Assembly (NCBI GenBank): GCA_963843605.1
Contig: CAWJLA010000002.1
Location: 62,001-126,000, forward strand
Length of the DNA stretch: 64,000 bases
Direction: 5' to 3'
Source: FEN-1297 sp963843605
GTDB taxonomy: Bacteria; Bacteroidota; Ignavibacteria; Ignavibacteriales; Ignavibacteriaceae
Made by a program: the position numbers and the translations under genes. Of this stretch, positions 25,990 through 36,040 are shown piece after piece (the stretch's first letter is position 1; every line of letters begins with the position of its first letter). The notes beneath the pieces are model-generated. The model searched no databases. It saw nothing but the letters and a program-made list of their open reading frames with translations, and was not told the origin of the DNA.

Positions 25990-27732
25990 TCAGTATTTCT
26001 CGAAATCATAATCTAGTTCGTCGTTATGATTTCCCATATTTATTTCCACGCCGTCGTTTTTACCGTAAACCACACTCTTGCCGTTCTCAGGTTTTAATAT
26101 TGTTTTTGCACCGTTTGATTTCTGAGCAGGCAAGTGTTCCAATTGATTATGGTTGAAATTCAATTTAGGCGATTTATTTGTTTTCTCACTACGGTTTAAA
26201 ATATTTTTCTTTTTTATCTCTTCAATTTTGAAGAACGAAATAGCTTCTTGTAGTTGTTCCGACTGGCTGGCAAGTTCTTCTGCAGTAGAAGCCATCTCTT
26301 CTGAAGTTGAAGCATTCTGCTGTATAACCTGATTTAATTGCTGAATGGCGCTGTTAATCTGAGATGCGCCGGTATTCTGTTCTTCGCTGGCAGAAGAAAT
26401 TTCCTGAACCAGTTCTGCTGTTCTTTGAATATCCGGAACAATTTTGCTAAGCATCTCTCCTGCCCTCTCGGCAACTTTTATACTGGAAGCGGATAACTTA
26501 TTTATTTCAGCTGCAGCGGTCTGACTTCTTTCCGCAAGCTTTCTTACTTCGCTGGCTACAACAGCAAAGCCTTTTCCGTGTTCTCCTGCCCTGGCAGCTT
26601 CTATAGCAGCGTTAAGTGCTAATAAATTTGTTTGTCTCGCAATTTCTTCTATAATTGAAATTTTACTCGCTATTTCTTTCATTGCATCTGCGGTTTCCTT
26701 TACGGCTTGTCCGCCTTCTTTTGCATCTTCAGATGACTTTAAAGCAATCTTTTCAGTCTGCTGTGCATTGTCGGCATTTTGCTTTATGTTTGATGTCATT
26801 TCTTCCATCGATGATGAAGCCTCTTCGGCTGAGGAAGCTTGTTCGGTAGCGCCTTGCGACATTTGCTCGGAACTTGTACTTAATTCCTGACTGCCTGAGG
26901 TAACGTTATCCGCAGCCGCCTTTACGCTTCCGACCACATCTTTAATATGTTCAACCATATCATTTAAAGCTGCCGCGAGCTGTCCAATTTCGTCCTTTTG
27001 ATTTATCTCTATTTTTTTTGTCAGATCGCCGTTCGCAACATTCTTAGCAAATTCAACACCTTTTATTAAAGGCTTGCTTATTAGTCTCGAAATAAAAATG
27101 CCGAAACCTATGCCTATACCAATAGCACCGAGAATAATAAGAATCATGAGTTGGCGGGCGTCTGCGTATACTACGTCGCTTTGATTATAATAATCTTTCC
27201 CTATTTTTTCTTTTACCCTTACAAGCTGGCTTAATATTGTATCCACTTGGTCTGATTTCTCTCGGGCAGTTGTTTTCGCGGTTTCTAAAGATTCTCCGTG
27301 CTGCTGCGAATTGTTGCCGGATGCTATGGTTACTAATTGCTGAACATTTTTTTTGTAATCAGTCCAACTTGTGTTAAACTGCGCAATTAATTCCTTGCCC
27401 TGATCTGTGGTTATAAGCGGGGTTGCCTTTTGAATATTTGATTTTAATAGATTCTCATAATTATCCATAGCCGACTGATATTTTTCCCTATCCTCTTTTG
27501 ATGAGGCAAGTAAATAATTATTTTGCGCTCTTCCGAAATATATAAGATCTATATTAGCCTCTTTTATATAAGATATCCCGATTGTCTCATGCGTATATAA
27601 TGAATTCAACATGTTATTAATTACACTCATATTGCCGATTCCTTGGAAACCTACAAATGCCGTGATACCGGAAAGGACAATAAATGCAGTAATCAGTTTA
27701 ACACTGATTTTGAGATTATAAAACCATTTCAT
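25990..27732 (-). CDS. Methyl-accepting chemotaxis protein (cluster receptor 4)
   Basis: 580-aa receptor; the ATG at 27732 (MKWFYNLKISVKL) has GGGAAG upstream and matches the other receptor starts, so a longer frame from 27801 is rejected. TM1 about 11-30, 4HB_MCP sensor about 31-190 (ETIGISYIKEANIDLIYFGRA), TM2 about 195-215, HAMP about 216-268, then the MA domain with tip TNLLALNAAIEAARAGEHG. The C-terminus has a flexible linker and the tail GVEINMGN...DYDFEKY, a likely CheR/CheB tether. It begins 37 bases after the cheW stop. Confidence 0.95.
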   Translation of the reverse strand: MKWFYNLKISVKLITAFIVLSGITAFVGFQGIGNMSVINNMLNSLYTHETIGISYIKEANIDLIYFGRAQNNYLLASSKEDREKYQSAMDNYENLLKSNIQKATPLITTDQGKELIAQFNTSWTDYKKNVQQLVTIASGNNSQQHGESLETAKTTAREKSDQVDTILSQLVRVKEKIGKDYYNQSDVVYADARQLMILIILGAIGIGIGFGIFISRLISKPLIKGVEFAKNVANGDLTKKIEINQKDEIGQLAAALNDMVEHIKDVVGSVKAAADNVTSGSQELSTSSEQMSQGATEQASSAEEASSSMEEMTSNIKQNADNAQQTEKIALKSSEDAKEGGQAVKETADAMKEIASKISIIEEIARQTNLLALNAAIEAARAGEHGKGFAVVASEVRKLAERSQTAAAEINKLSASSIKVAERAGEMLSKIVPDIQRTAELVQEISSASEEQNTGASQINSAIQQLNQVIQQNASTSEEMASTAEELASQSEQLQEAISFFKIEEIKKKNILNRSEKTNKSPKLNFNHNQLEHLPAQKSNGAKTILKPENGKSVVYGKNDGVEINMGNHNDELDYDFEKY

Positions 27733-27769
27733 TTCTTCCCTATTTCTATATTTATTTTCAGATTTTACT

Positions 27770-28270
27770 TTAATTTTCCGAAGACACCTGACCACCTGCA
27801 TGAACTATTTCAAGCTCATCGGCGGAAAATATTTTATCTATGTCAAGGATGATTATAAAATTTTCATCCTGTTTTCCCATACCTTTAATGAATTCTGTTT
27901 TGAGTTTTGTACCGATCTTCGGCGCAGGTTCAATATTCTTGGAATCGATTTCGTATACTTCCTGTACAGAGTCTACCAGAGCACCTATTACCGTTGTCGA
28001 TCCGTCAAGTTCCACTTCAACAACAACTATGCAGGTATTAACTGTTTTTTCGGTTCTCTGCATTCCGAATTTTATATTCATGTCAACCACCGGAACTACG
28101 CTGCCGCGGAGATTTATAACTCCGCGCATAAATTCCGGGGTTTGCGGCACTTTGGTTATTTTAATATAATCAAGTATTTCCCTCACCTGGGCCACGTCAA
28201 CACCGAATACCTCATCTCTTAATTTGAAGGTGAGATATTGTTTTACTTCTTCAAGTATTTTTTCGTTCAT
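27770..28270 (-). CDS. cheW: CheW adaptor protein
   Basis: 166-aa CheW-like domain protein: YLTFKLRDEVFGVDVAQVRE at the N-terminus, MRGVINLRGSVVPVVDMNIKFG in the centre, and VDSVQEVYEIDSKNIEPAP, all standard for CheW. It couples receptors to CheA through its SH3-like subdomains. AGGAG lies upstream of the ATG. It is the only stand-alone CheW in the window, embedded between two receptor genes with short spacers (20 and 37 bases). Confidence 0.97.
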   Translation of the reverse strand: MNEKILEEVKQYLTFKLRDEVFGVDVAQVREILDYIKITKVPQTPEFMRGVINLRGSVVPVVDMNIKFGMQRTEKTVNTCIVVVEVELDGSTTVIGALVDSVQEVYEIDSKNIEPAPKIGTKLKTEFIKGMGKQDENFIIILDIDKIFSADELEIVHAGGQVSSEN

Positions 28271-28290
28271 TATTTTTCTCCTAAGAAATT

Positions 28291-30093
28291 TTAGAATATT
28301 TCAAAATCTTTATCCTGCGAATCACCGTTTTGTCCCAATTCTATAAGCACACCCGGATTTTCGTCTTTTCTGACTATCGGCTTTGAAAATTTCGGTTTTG
28401 TTTTTAAAGATTTGGAAACGGATGCGATTGATTTTTTATTTGGAGCTCCGTGATAAATTTTCTGTCCTGAGTGTGTTTCCAGTTTAAAAAAGTCTATGCT
28501 GTGCAGCAGTTGTTCGGCCTGACTTGTAAGTTCTTCGGCAGTTGAGGCCATTTCTTCCGATGATGATGCGTTTTGCTGTATAACCTGATTTAACTGCTGT
28601 ATGGCGTTGTTTATCTGTTCAACTCCGCTGTTCTGTTCGCTGCTTGCCGCAGAAATTTCTTGTACTAATTCTGCGGTCTTCTGGATGTCGGGTACTATTT
28701 TCGTTAACATAGTGCCGGCTCTTTCGGCAATTTCAACACTGCTGGAAGACAATTTGCTTATTTCGGCCGCTGCGGTCTGGCTTCTTTCTGCTAGCCTTCT
28801 AACTTCGGATGCAACTACCGCAAATCCTTTACCGTGCTCACCGGCTCTGGCTGCCTCTATCGCAGCATTTAATGCCAGTAAATTCGTCTGCCTTGCTATT
28901 TCTTCTATTATGGATATTTTCCCGGCAATTGCTTTCATTGCTTCGACTGTCTCCGCAACCGACTTACCGCCTTCTTTTGCGTCCTCCGAAGATTTTTTTG
29001 CTATTTTTTCGGTCTGCAGTGAATTCTCGGCATTTTGCTTAATGTTAGCACTCATCTGTTCCATAGAGGAGGAAGCTTCTTCCGCTGCCGAGGCCTGTTC
29101 CGTTGCGCCCTGAGATAATTGCTCCGAACCTTCGCTTAACTGCTGGCTGCCGGCCGCAACATTATCTGCTGCTGTTTTTACGCTTTCGACAATCTCCTTT
29201 AATTTTTCAACCATTGCTAATAAACTGTTTCCGAGAAGATCATCCTCCGATTTGATATTAATATCAAGGGCTAAATCACCTTCGGATATTCTACTGGCCG
29301 CTGCGGCACTATCTTTTATATTCTGTACCATCTTTTGGAAAGATAAAGACAATAATCCTATTTCATCCATTCTGTTTTCGTTTATTGCTACATCTATGTT
29401 TCCTAATGCTAATTTCTCTGCAGCAACAGTGAGCTTTTTCACCGGCAGGCTTATTAACCGGGAAATAAATATTCCGAGTCCTATTGCAAAAAGAATTCCT
29501 ATTACCATAAGCACAAGCATCTGGTTCTGTGCTGAATTTGCGGAAGAAGAATTTTCAGATTTAAATTCTTCGACCTCCCGTGAATTAATTTTTATTAAAT
29601 TTTTCAGAACTACCTGCGCATTGTTATAATCACCGGCTGCATTCTGTCTGGATTCGGCAATTAACTGTTTATTATTTTTTAGTATTGCGGAAATAAGAAC
29701 TTCACTGTCCTTTTTGTAACTATTCCAATTTTCCGAAAATCGAGAAAGATCTTCCTCTTCTTCCTTAGTTTGATTAAGATTTTTATATGCATTAATATAT
29801 TTATCAACCAATTGACCTTGGTCTTTAGAACCTGAAAAATATGCTTCTCTTTTTGCCGCATCCGTAACAATCATGGAGTACAGCAAATTAACTCTCACTA
29901 ATAAAAAAGCCTCGTTTGCGGAATTTAAATATGTAATGGCGCCTACATTTTCCTTGAATAAAATATCATTATTTTTATCAATTTTATAAAGACTTAAATA
30001 CCCTATTAGACCTATTATCCCCGCTAGTAAGGCCATTATTATATAACTGCTAAGCAGTTTCTTCTTTAGATTGAGATCATAAAACCAATTCAA
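28291..30093 (-). CDS. Methyl-accepting chemotaxis protein (cluster receptor 3)
   Basis: 600-aa receptor starting with TTG (TAGGAG about 9 bases upstream; the other receptors begin with the same M-x-W-F-Y motif). TM1 about 11-33, 4HB sensor about 34-190, TM2 about 192-210, HAMP about 211-262, a second HAMP-like unit about 265-310 (AASRISEGDLALDINIKSED), then MA with TNLLALNAAIEAARAGEHG. The tail reads GVLIELGQN...DKDFEIF, matching the shared C-terminal motif. Close to cheW (20-base spacer) and to the next receptor (34 bases), so presumably one transcript. Confidence 0.95.
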   Translation of the reverse strand: MNWFYDLNLKKKLLSSYIIMALLAGIIGLIGYLSLYKIDKNNDILFKENVGAITYLNSANEAFLLVRVNLLYSMIVTDAAKREAYFSGSKDQGQLVDKYINAYKNLNQTKEEEEDLSRFSENWNSYKKDSEVLISAILKNNKQLIAESRQNAAGDYNNAQVVLKNLIKINSREVEEFKSENSSSANSAQNQMLVLMVIGILFAIGLGIFISRLISLPVKKLTVAAEKLALGNIDVAINENRMDEIGLLSLSFQKMVQNIKDSAAAASRISEGDLALDINIKSEDDLLGNSLLAMVEKLKEIVESVKTAADNVAAGSQQLSEGSEQLSQGATEQASAAEEASSSMEQMSANIKQNAENSLQTEKIAKKSSEDAKEGGKSVAETVEAMKAIAGKISIIEEIARQTNLLALNAAIEAARAGEHGKGFAVVASEVRRLAERSQTAAAEISKLSSSSVEIAERAGTMLTKIVPDIQKTAELVQEISAASSEQNSGVEQINNAIQQLNQVIQQNASSSEEMASTAEELTSQAEQLLHSIDFFKLETHSGQKIYHGAPNKKSIASVSKSLKTKPKFSKPIVRKDENPGVLIELGQNGDSQDKDFEIF

Positions 30094-30127
30094 CTTATTG
30101 CTCCTAACTTGATATTATTTTTTATGA

Positions 30128-32188
30128 TTATTTATAACTTTCGAAGTCGTTATCCGAAGAATAATCGTCGCTCAAATCTATGTGTACTCCCATTTTAGCA
30201 ACGTTATTTTTCGGTTTTGACCTACCGTTATCGTTATTTAATATCCGGTGAACTCCGTTTTTCTTACCGTTGTTTTTTGCGTATTGCGGATTTACCGGCT
30301 TGTTTATTATTTGTTTTTCGTTCAAATCAACTTTAAAAAAAGCAATTGTCTGCTGTAATTGTTCAGCCTGACTGGTAAGTTCTTCAGCTGTTGACGACAT
30401 TTCTTCGGAAGCCGATGCATTCTGCTGAATTACCTGGTTAAGCTGCTGGATTGCATTATTTATCTGTTCGGCCCCGCTGTTTTGTTCGTTGCTTGCCGCG
30501 GATATTTCCTGAACCAGTTCGGCCGTCTTCTGAATATCCGGAAGAATAAATGAAAGCATTTCTCCCGCACGTTCGGCTACCTTAACACTTCTTGAAGAAA
30601 GTATACTTATTTCACCTGCAGCAGTTTGACTTCTTTCGGCAAGTTTACGCACTTCCGAGGCGACCACGGCAAATCCTTTTCCGTGCTCGCCGGCTCTTGC
30701 AGCTTCAATCGCAGCATTTAAAGCAAGTAGATTAGTCTGGCGAGCTATCTCTTCTATTATAGATATCTTTCCGGCTATTTCTTTCATGGCCTCCACGGTT
30801 TCCGCAACTGCCTTACCGCCTTCACTTGCATCATCGGCCGATTTCTGCGCTATCTTTTGCGTCTGCATCGAATTATTTGCGTTCTGTTTTATATTTGCGC
30901 TCATTTCTTCCATCGATGATGAAGCTTCTTCGGCGGCGGAAGCCTGTTCTGTTGCACCCTGAGATAATTGTTCCGAACTTGTGCTCAGTTCCTGGCTACC
31001 TGCCGAAACGTTATCCGCTGCCAGTTTGACATTCTCAACAACTTCTTTAATTTTCTCTATCATTCTTCTTAAGCTGTTTCCCAAAACATCCTCTTGGGAT
31101 CTGACATTTATTTTCGCTGTTAAATCACCCTCCGCCAGTTTATCGGCAGCAAAAGCATGCGATTTAATGTTCTCGATCATTCTAGTCAGACTATTGCCCA
31201 GTAAATCTTCTTTGGATTTTACGTTTACATTTACGTTTAAATCGCCTTCGGAGATTTTATCTGTTGCTATTGCCTGTTCTTTTATATTATCTATCATCTT
31301 GTTTAAACTTATACCCAGTACGTCTTCATCAGAATTTATTTTCACCTGAACATTTATATCGCCTTCCGAAAGCTTATTTGCGGCAAGCGACTGCTCTTTT
31401 ATATTTTCAATCATCCTGATAAACGACCGGGCAAGATTCCCTATTTCATCTTTGCTTTGCTTTTGAATTGCAACATTGATATCACCTACCGAAAGTTTTT
31501 CGGCTGCATGGGTAAGATCTTTCACAGGTCGGCTTATAATCCTTGATATAAAAAATCCAAGTACAAGTCCTAATCCAACGGCGCAGCCAATAATCAGCAG
31601 CATAAACGTACGCCCCTCGGAATAAATTGATTCGCTTTTATTGTAAGCTGCCTGTCCGATCGTTTGTTTAATTGAAGCCAGCTTGGTCATAATTGCGTCT
31701 ATTTTATCCGATTGAGCGCGCCCTTCGTTCTTGGCTATAAATATCGATTCGTGTTTATTTATGAATCCTTCTTTCTTTGCGGCTGCTATGATCTTATCGA
31801 CAATGCTCTTATAAAGTACCCATTCATTGTCAAACTGCCTGACTAGCGTTTTCTCTTCATCGTTGTGCAGTAAAGGCTTTGCTTTTTGAATATTTTCCTT
31901 AAGGTCTTTTTCTATAGCCTGCATTTCGCTGAAGTACTTATCCCTTTCAGTCTGGTTTGCCGAGCTAATGTAATTACTTTGAGCTATATTAAAATCGCTG
32001 AGATTAACATTTGCTTCTTTGATATATGATATGCCCATAGTTTCGTTTTGGAAAAGATCTTTCAGCATTTTATTAATATCGCCCATATTATTTATGCCTT
32101 CATAGCCGACAAAAGCCGTAATTGCAGAAGCAGCAACAAAAGCAAAAATTAACTTTGCTCCTATTTTAAGATTATAGAACCACCGCAT
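30128..32188 (-). CDS. Methyl-accepting chemotaxis protein with HAMP series (cluster receptor 2)
   Basis: 686-aa receptor; ATG at 32188 (MRWFYNLKIGAKL) with AGGAG at good spacing, preferred over a frame from 32215. TM1 about 11-30, 4HB sensor (TMGISYIKEANVNLSDF) to about 195, TM2 about 197-216, then a HAMP followed by three more HAMP-like units of about 44 residues. Each of those has an [AT]-x-[DK]-L/I-[AS]-E-GD-[IL] element: LSEGDINVQVKINS, ISEGDLNVNVNVKS, LAEGDLTAKINVRS. MA domain tip is TNLLALNAAIEAARAGEHG. Tail GVHIDLSD...DNDFESYK carries the shared motif with one additional Lys. Confidence 0.95.
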   Translation of the reverse strand: MRWFYNLKIGAKLIFAFVAASAITAFVGYEGINNMGDINKMLKDLFQNETMGISYIKEANVNLSDFNIAQSNYISSANQTERDKYFSEMQAIEKDLKENIQKAKPLLHNDEEKTLVRQFDNEWVLYKSIVDKIIAAAKKEGFINKHESIFIAKNEGRAQSDKIDAIMTKLASIKQTIGQAAYNKSESIYSEGRTFMLLIIGCAVGLGLVLGFFISRIISRPVKDLTHAAEKLSVGDINVAIQKQSKDEIGNLARSFIRMIENIKEQSLAANKLSEGDINVQVKINSDEDVLGISLNKMIDNIKEQAIATDKISEGDLNVNVNVKSKEDLLGNSLTRMIENIKSHAFAADKLAEGDLTAKINVRSQEDVLGNSLRRMIEKIKEVVENVKLAADNVSAGSQELSTSSEQLSQGATEQASAAEEASSSMEEMSANIKQNANNSMQTQKIAQKSADDASEGGKAVAETVEAMKEIAGKISIIEEIARQTNLLALNAAIEAARAGEHGKGFAVVASEVRKLAERSQTAAGEISILSSRSVKVAERAGEMLSFILPDIQKTAELVQEISAASNEQNSGAEQINNAIQQLNQVIQQNASASEEMSSTAEELTSQAEQLQQTIAFFKVDLNEKQIINKPVNPQYAKNNGKKNGVHRILNNDNGRSKPKNNVAKMGVHIDLSDDYSSDNDFESYK

Positions 32189-32352
32189 TTCATTACTCCT
32201 AAAAATATTATACATCTCATTCTTAATATGTTTCGTGCTTTACTCAATCTCTTAACAGGCCTAAGATCATTAATTCCATCATATCTTTCGAAGGAGCTGA
32301 ATGTACCGATGCAAAAAAAATATAATAGACATTCTGGCCAAAAGTTTATTGA

Positions 32353-35300
32353 TTAGAATTTTTCAAATTCTTCGTCAAGCCCGTCTCTACTTCCGTTTAA
32401 ATCAATCTTTACGCCGTTGCCGTTGCTGTGTATTTTAGCTTTACCGTTGACCGGTTTTTGAGGCGGCACCGCCTTATTTGAAGGCACTGCATGATTGAAA
32501 TTAAATTTAAACCCGTTATCAGGATTCTGTTGCTGCTGCGATGCAGGGTTTATTGATTTTACTTGTTTATTTTTTATCATATCTAACTTGAAAAATGATA
32601 TAGCACCCTGAAGCTGATCTGCCTGGTTCGATAATTCTTCGGCAGTCGAAGCCATTTCCTCCGATGAGGAAGCATTCTGCTGAATTACCTGGTTCAACTG
32701 CTGGATTGCACTGTTTATCTGTTCAGAGCCGCTGTTTTGTTCGTTGCTTGATGCAGTAATTTCCTGAACAAGTTCTGCGGTTCTTTGAATATCCGGCACA
32801 ATCTTAGTCAGCATTTCTCCGGCTCTTTCGGCAATTTTAATGCTTGAAGCGGAAAGCTTATTTATTTCGGCCGCAGCAGACTGACTTCTCTCTGCTAGTT
32901 TTCTTACTTCGCTTGCAACTACCGCAAATCCCTTTCCGTGCTCACCGGCGCGCGCTGCTTCTATTGCCGCGTTCAGTGCCAGAAGATTCGTCTGCCTTGC
33001 TATTTCTTCTATTATTGAAATTCTTCCGGCAATTTCTTTCATGGCATCCACTGTTTCTATAACAGCTTTGCCTCCTTCTTTAGCATCATCTGCAGATTTA
33101 AGAGCAATCTTTTCCGTCTGCTGGGCATTATCCGCATTCTGCTTAATATTTGCAGTCATTTGCTCCATTGATGCGGAAGCCTCTTCGGCGGCAGAAGCTT
33201 GTTCAGTTGCGCCCTGCGACATTCCTTCTGACGTTGTGCTCATTTCCTGACTGCCTTTTGTAACATTGTCTGCAGTATTCATTACATTTTCAACAACTTC
33301 AGTAAGTTTACTTATCATTGTTTCAAGAGCTTTCATCAGATAATCATTTTCCGATCTCGGTCTTGCGGTTACAAGAAGATTTCCGCCGGCAATTTGTTCG
33401 GCAACATTTGTTATCTCATTCATCGATTCGATCAAAATATTCAGATTATTTTTAATCTCGTTGAAATCACCGTTATAATTATCCGATATTTTAGCCGGGA
33501 TATCTCCTTTCGAAATTCTATCGACATATTCGGCCGCAACATTCAACGGACCGATTACCGAATCGAGAGTATCGTTTACGCCCTGTACTATCTCCCTGAA
33601 ATCTCCCTGGTGTTTGCTTGCATCGGCTCTTACCGCCAGTTTCCCCTGAACTGCGGCTTTCGATAATAAATTAGCGTCGGAAACCAATGAGTTAACAGCA
33701 TCGATACATGTATTCAAATTATTTTTAATGATGTTATACTGACCTTTGTAATCGTCGGTTATCTTTGAGGGTATCCGGCCTTTTGATATCTTGTCAACGT
33801 AATCAGCGGTTACCATCAACGGTTTTACAATATTTTCTATTGTATCATTTACGCCTTTAACCAGTTTGTTCCAGCCTCCCACAAACAAATCTGCGTTTGC
33901 CCGCTCGTCCAAATTTCCGTTTGCCGCACCTTTTATAATTTTATCGGTTTCAGCAAGTAGTTCACTCATCATCTTAACAACAGCATTCAGATTGTTTTTG
34001 ATAATATTATATTGACCTTTGTAATTATCCGTAATCTGGTCGGGGATAATTCCTTTGCTAACTTTATCAACATAGTCTGCGGTTACCATTAATGGATTTA
34101 CAATATTTGATATTGTGTCGTTTACGCCTGTAACCAGCTTATTCCAGCCTCCCACAAATAAATTTGCATTAGCGCGTTTGTCCAGTTCACCCTCAGCAGC
34201 TGCCTTTATTATCTTATCCGTTTCCGATAATAACTCGCTCATCATCTTAACAACCGCGTTCAGATTGTTTTTGATAATATTATATTGCCCCTTATAAGTG
34301 TCCGTTATTTGTTCGGGGATAACACCTTTACTTACTTTTTCCACATAGTCTGCGGTCACCATTAATGGATTTACAATATTTGATATTGTGTCGTTTACGC
34401 CTGTAACCAGCTTATTCCAGCCTCCCACAAATAAATTTGCATTAGCGCGTTTGTCCAGTTCACCCTCAGCCGCTGCCTTTATTATCTTATCCGTTTCCGA
34501 TAATAACTCGCTCATCATCTTAACAACCGCGTTCAGATTGTTTTTGATAATATTATATTGCCCCTTATAAGTGTCCGTTATTTGTTCGGGGATAACACCT
34601 TTACTTACTTTTTCTACATAGTCTGCGGTTACCATTAATGGATTTACAATATTCGCGATAGTGTCATTTATGCCTATAACAAGTTTTTTCCATCCGCCGA
34701 TAAAGAGATCTGTATTTGCGCGTTTATCCAATTCCCCGTCCGCCGCGGCCTCGGCAACCTTATCTGCTTCGTCCAGCAGGTTATTCATTATATCGATGCA
34801 TTTATTTAAATTGTTTTTTATTTCATTGAAATCGCCGTTGTAGTTATCCGTAATTTTTTGCGGAATGTCTCCGTTGGAAATGCGGTCTACGTATTCGGCA
34901 GCTACATTCAACGGTCCGATTACCGCATCAAGTGTATCGTTCACTCCCTGTACTATTTTCTTAAAATCACCCTGGTGTTTATTTGCATCGGCTCTTGTTG
35001 CTAATTTGCCTTGAACCGCCGCATTTACGAGATGATCGGTATCCACTATTAAAGATTTTAAATTTACCCGTACCTGTTCAATCGTGTCGTTGATAAACGC
35101 TTTCTTGCCGGGGAATCTTTCAAGAGGAGCTTCGAAGTTTCCCTTGCCGAATTCCGCTATGCAGGCCATCGCTTTTTTCTTTACCGTTATATGACCCTGT
35201 ACCATGTTGTTAACGCCGGCGGCCATTTCTTTATAAGTACCCTGAAAGTTATTAGTATCTATCACAGCATCTATATCACCTAGGTCGTGCTGCTTCGACA

Positions 35301-35667
35301 TTTCGTTCATACCGTTAACAAGTCCGTTCATCGCATCAATGCACATGTTTAGATTATTCTTTATTTCGTTGAAGTCGCCGTTGTAATTGTCGGTTATCTT
35401 GTTAGGAATATCGCCTTTTGCTATACGGTCTACATATTCGGCAGCTACATTCAACGGTCCGATTACCGCATCAAGGGTATCGTTCACTCCCTGCACTATT
35501 TTCTTAAAATCACCCTGGTGTTTACTTGCATCGGCCCTTGTTGCTAATTTGCCTTGAACCGCCGCATTTACGAGATGATCGGTATCCACTATTAAAGATT
35601 TTAAATTTACCCCGTACCTGTTCAATCGTGTCGTTGATAAACGCTTTCTTGCCGGGGAATCTTTCAA
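32353..35667 (-). CDS. Poly-HAMP methyl-accepting chemotaxis protein, C-terminal part (frameshifted)
   Basis: 1,104-residue frame; the first ~19 residues (MKDSPARKRL) are out-of-frame artefact, and the genuine sequence starts at VNLKSLIVDTDH near 35610. It consists of about 730 residues of tandem HAMP-like units, including four consecutive 91-residue repeats (MVTADYV to NIVNPL), two of them identical. An MA domain (tip TNLLALNAAIEAARAGEHG) and the tail GVKIDLNGSRDGLDEEFEKF follow. It belongs to the same gene as the frame ending at 35522; one extra C at 35610-35613 causes the split. Undisrupted length would be about 1,560 residues, far longer than ordinary receptors. The MA domain and CheR tether suggest it works in the same array as its neighbours. 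Confidence 0.92.
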   Translation of the reverse strand: MKDSPARKRLSTTRLNRYGVNLKSLIVDTDHLVNAAVQGKLATRADASKHQGDFKKIVQGVNDTLDAVIGPLNVAAEYVDRIAKGDIPNKITDNYNGDFNEIKNNLNMCIDAMNGLVNGMNEMSKQHDLGDIDAVIDTNNFQGTYKEMAAGVNNMVQGHITVKKKAMACIAEFGKGNFEAPLERFPGKKAFINDTIEQVRVNLKSLIVDTDHLVNAAVQGKLATRADANKHQGDFKKIVQGVNDTLDAVIGPLNVAAEYVDRISNGDIPQKITDNYNGDFNEIKNNLNKCIDIMNNLLDEADKVAEAAADGELDKRANTDLFIGGWKKLVIGINDTIANIVNPLMVTADYVEKVSKGVIPEQITDTYKGQYNIIKNNLNAVVKMMSELLSETDKIIKAAAEGELDKRANANLFVGGWNKLVTGVNDTISNIVNPLMVTADYVEKVSKGVIPEQITDTYKGQYNIIKNNLNAVVKMMSELLSETDKIIKAAAEGELDKRANANLFVGGWNKLVTGVNDTISNIVNPLMVTADYVDKVSKGIIPDQITDNYKGQYNIIKNNLNAVVKMMSELLAETDKIIKGAANGNLDERANADLFVGGWNKLVKGVNDTIENIVKPLMVTADYVDKISKGRIPSKITDDYKGQYNIIKNNLNTCIDAVNSLVSDANLLSKAAVQGKLAVRADASKHQGDFREIVQGVNDTLDSVIGPLNVAAEYVDRISKGDIPAKISDNYNGDFNEIKNNLNILIESMNEITNVAEQIAGGNLLVTARPRSENDYLMKALETMISKLTEVVENVMNTADNVTKGSQEMSTTSEGMSQGATEQASAAEEASASMEQMTANIKQNADNAQQTEKIALKSADDAKEGGKAVIETVDAMKEIAGRISIIEEIARQTNLLALNAAIEAARAGEHGKGFAVVASEVRKLAERSQSAAAEINKLSASSIKIAERAGEMLTKIVPDIQRTAELVQEITASSNEQNSGSEQINSAIQQLNQVIQQNASSSEEMASTAEELSNQADQLQGAISFFKLDMIKNKQVKSINPASQQQQNPDNGFKFNFNHAVPSNKAVPPQKPVNGKAKIHSNGNGVKIDLNGSRDGLDEEFEKF
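33544..34635 (-). repeat. Four tandem 273-bp units inside the poly-HAMP receptor
   Basis: Units start at 34635, 34362, 34089 and 33816 (minus strand), exactly 273 bases apart, each encoding 91 residues beginning MVTADYV. The first two encode identical protein and are nearly identical in DNA; the third and fourth are progressively diverged. The period is a multiple of three, so copy number can change without breaking the frame. Confidence 0.93.
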
Positions 35668-36040
35668 GAGGAGCTTCGAAGTTTCCCTTGCCGAATTCCG
35701 CTATGCAGGCCATCGCTTTTTTCTTTACCGTTATATGACCCTGTACCATGTTGTTAACGCCGGCGGCCATTTCTTTATAAGTACCCTGAAAGTTATTAGT
35801 ATCTATCACAGCATCTATATCACCTAGGTCGTGCTGCTTCGACATTTCGTTCATACCGTTAACAAGTCCGTTCATCGCATCAATGCACATGTTTAGATTA
35901 TTCTTTATTTCGTTGAAGTCGCCGTTGTAATTGTCGGTTATCTTGTTAGGAATATCGCCTTTTGCTATACGGTCTACGTATTCGGCAGCTACATTCAACG
36001 GTCCGATTACCGCATCAAGGGTATCGTTCACTCCCTGTAC
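34890..36040 (-). repeat. Near-perfect 543-bp tandem duplication in the poly-HAMP receptor
   Basis: Sequence at about 34890-35500 recurs 543 bases further on (544 after the extra C at 35610-35613) with only scattered differences to about 36040. It encodes a 181-residue double unit (from VNLKSLIVDTDH through FINDTIEQVR). The extra C is present in one copy and absent from the other (TTTACCCGTACC versus TTTACCCCGTACC), which shows directly where the frame was broken. Confidence 0.92.

Noticed and set aside
34115..34570. Two identical 60-aa plus-strand frames
   Set aside because: They are antisense shadows of the two identical repeat units of the poly-HAMP receptor.
33544..34635. Regular 273-bp repeats as a CRISPR-like or satellite array
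   Set aside because: The units are coding, in frame, and encode HAMP-like modules; there are no short repeats with unique spacers. No CRISPR array was seen anywhere in the window.
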